Assembly: GCA_030611395.1 (NCBI GenBank)
Contig: JAUWPX010000073.1
Coordinates: 1-7,035 of the forward strand
DNA: 7,035 nt
Reading direction: 5' to 3'
Source of the DNA: Bacteroidota bacterium
GTDB taxonomy: Bacteria > Bacteroidota > Bacteroidia > Bacteroidales > VadinHA17
Of the stretch, positions 6,514 through 7,035 are shown piece by piece. The notes under the pieces were generated by a model. The model made no database searches. It was not told where the DNA came from and saw nothing but the letters and a program-made list of their open reading frames with translations. Position 1 is the stretch's first letter; every line of letters starts with the position of its first letter. The position numbers and the translations under genes are program-made.

Positions 6514-6555
6514 ATGAAACATATCATTATCTTTGTCCTTTTAATTAATGTATGA
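6514..6555 (+). other. 13-codon mini-ORF, MKHIIIFVLLINV
   Basis: It reads like the first residues of a signal peptide and stops after 13 codons. Its TGA overlaps the ATG of a second mini-ORF (6552-6599, MKTIVKKLYGEDTDR) in ATGA. It could be a leftover of a lost secreted-protein gene, a leader peptide, or chance. The proposed argS transcript would begin after its start codon, so it would not be translated from that promoter. Confidence 0.2.
6528..6535 (+). promoter_or_regulatory. Bacteroidota -7 promoter element for argS
   Basis: TATCTTTG matches TAnnTTTG exactly. Transcription would start near 6541, giving an untranslated leader of about 35 bases before the argS ATG. No good -33 TTTG is seen about 20 bases upstream; GTTGAAA at 6491-6497 is too far away. 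Confidence 0.5.
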
Positions 6556-6576
6556 AAACTATAGTAAAAAAGCTGT

Positions 6577-7035
6577 ATGGAGAAGATACTGACAGATAAG
6601 GTTAAGGAAGCAATTTTTTCATTGTATAACCACGAAGTTGATGAAAAGCAAATACAATTGCAGAATACCGGTAAGGATTTTACAGGAGATATAACCTTAG
6701 TAGTATTTCCGTTTCTTGGATTTTCAAAAAAGAAACCTGAGGAAACAGGAGAAGAAATTGGAAATTATCTTCGGGAAAATGTTAAGGAAATTTCCGGGTT
6801 CAATACTATCAAAGGTTTTCTGAATCTTGTAATGGATAAAAAATATTGGATTGAGGTATTGCGGGATATGAAAACGGATACTGATTATGGATTAAGAAAA
6901 CCGGGTTCTGAAAACAAAACTATTCTTGTTGAATTTTCTTCACCAAATACAAATAAACCCCTTCACCTTGGTCACATAAGGAATAACCTTATAGGATACT
7001 CTCTTTCAAAAATATTTGAAGCAAACGGCTACAAG
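6577..7035 (+). CDS. argS: Arginyl-tRNA synthetase, N-terminal part (3' partial)
   Basis: Charges tRNA-Arg with arginine in the cytoplasm; a class I aminoacyl-tRNA synthetase. The visible 153 codons cover the N-terminal additional (Add1) domain that contacts the tRNA D-loop, with QIQLQNTGKDFTGDITLVVF (25-44) and KPEETGEEIGNYL (53-65), followed by the start of the catalytic Rossmann fold, VEFSSPNTNKPLHLGHIRNN (118-137). The ATP-binding HIGH motif appears as HLGH (130-133). The KMSK loop and anticodon-binding domain lie beyond the right edge; the full protein in this phylum is about 590-600 residues, so about a quarter is present. The start at 6577 is forced: the in-frame stop TAA at 6565-6567 precedes it and no other start lies between. 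There is no clear Shine-Dalgarno site. The gene is divergent from the thioredoxin-family gene across a 231-base gap. Confidence 0.96.
   Translation, partial: MEKILTDKVKEAIFSLYNHEVDEKQIQLQNTGKDFTGDITLVVFPFLGFSKKKPEETGEEIGNYLRENVKEISGFNTIKGFLNLVMDKKYWIEVLRDMKTDTDYGLRKPGSENKTILVEFSSPNTNKPLHLGHIRNNLIGYSLSKIFEANGYK

Overview
The window looks like a chromosomal segment of an uncultured or environmental Bacteroidota, most likely of the Bacteroidales/Marinilabiliales type. Four things point there: a secreted protease ending in a type IX secretion (T9SS) sorting domain, a FecE-type ATPase with the long C-terminal extension common in this phylum, a periplasmic TlpA-like thioredoxin protein with a DUF4369-like N-terminus, and TAnnTTTG promoter elements. 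The DNA is AT-rich and ribosome-binding sites are weak, which also fits. The phylum is firm; anything finer is a guess.

Positions 1-4939 (+ strand) hold four tightly packed genes. They are a lysyl-endopeptidase-like serine protease whose 5' end is cut by the window edge, a lipoprotein substrate-binding protein, a FecCD/BtuC-type permease, and its ATP-binding partner. Gaps are 5, 5 and 18 bases, so they are probably co-transcribed. The last three form a complete class II importer for a metal chelate such as heme, a siderophore or cobalamin; the substrate cannot be read from sequence and no TonB receptor lies in the window. The protease could release substrate or nutrients outside the cell, but that link is inference.

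The most unusual point is at the start of the lipoprotein gene. About 110 bases carry an 8-base purine-rich tandem repeat, a GC-rich near-palindrome and a 7-base pyrimidine-rich tandem repeat, joined by nested inverted repeats. The purine arm encodes the charged n-region and the pyrimidine arm the hydrophobic core of the lipoprotein signal peptide, as if a repeat element had been domesticated as a secretion signal.

The ATPase gene meets a convergent gene on the minus strand (4936-6345). The two stop codons share the tetranucleotide TTAA, leaving no intergenic space. The minus-strand gene encodes a secreted thioredoxin-fold protein with a CGHC active site.

Positions 6346-6576 are a divergent intergenic region with a good -7 promoter element for each flanking gene, a perfect 8-bp hairpin beside a decayed second one with alternative pairing, and some mini-ORFs. 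The window ends inside argS (arginyl-tRNA synthetase), which starts at 6577 and is open at the right edge.

I see no tRNA or rRNA gene, CRISPR array, transposase or convincing terminator. No plainly new multi-gene system is visible; the repeat-derived signal peptide is the best lead.
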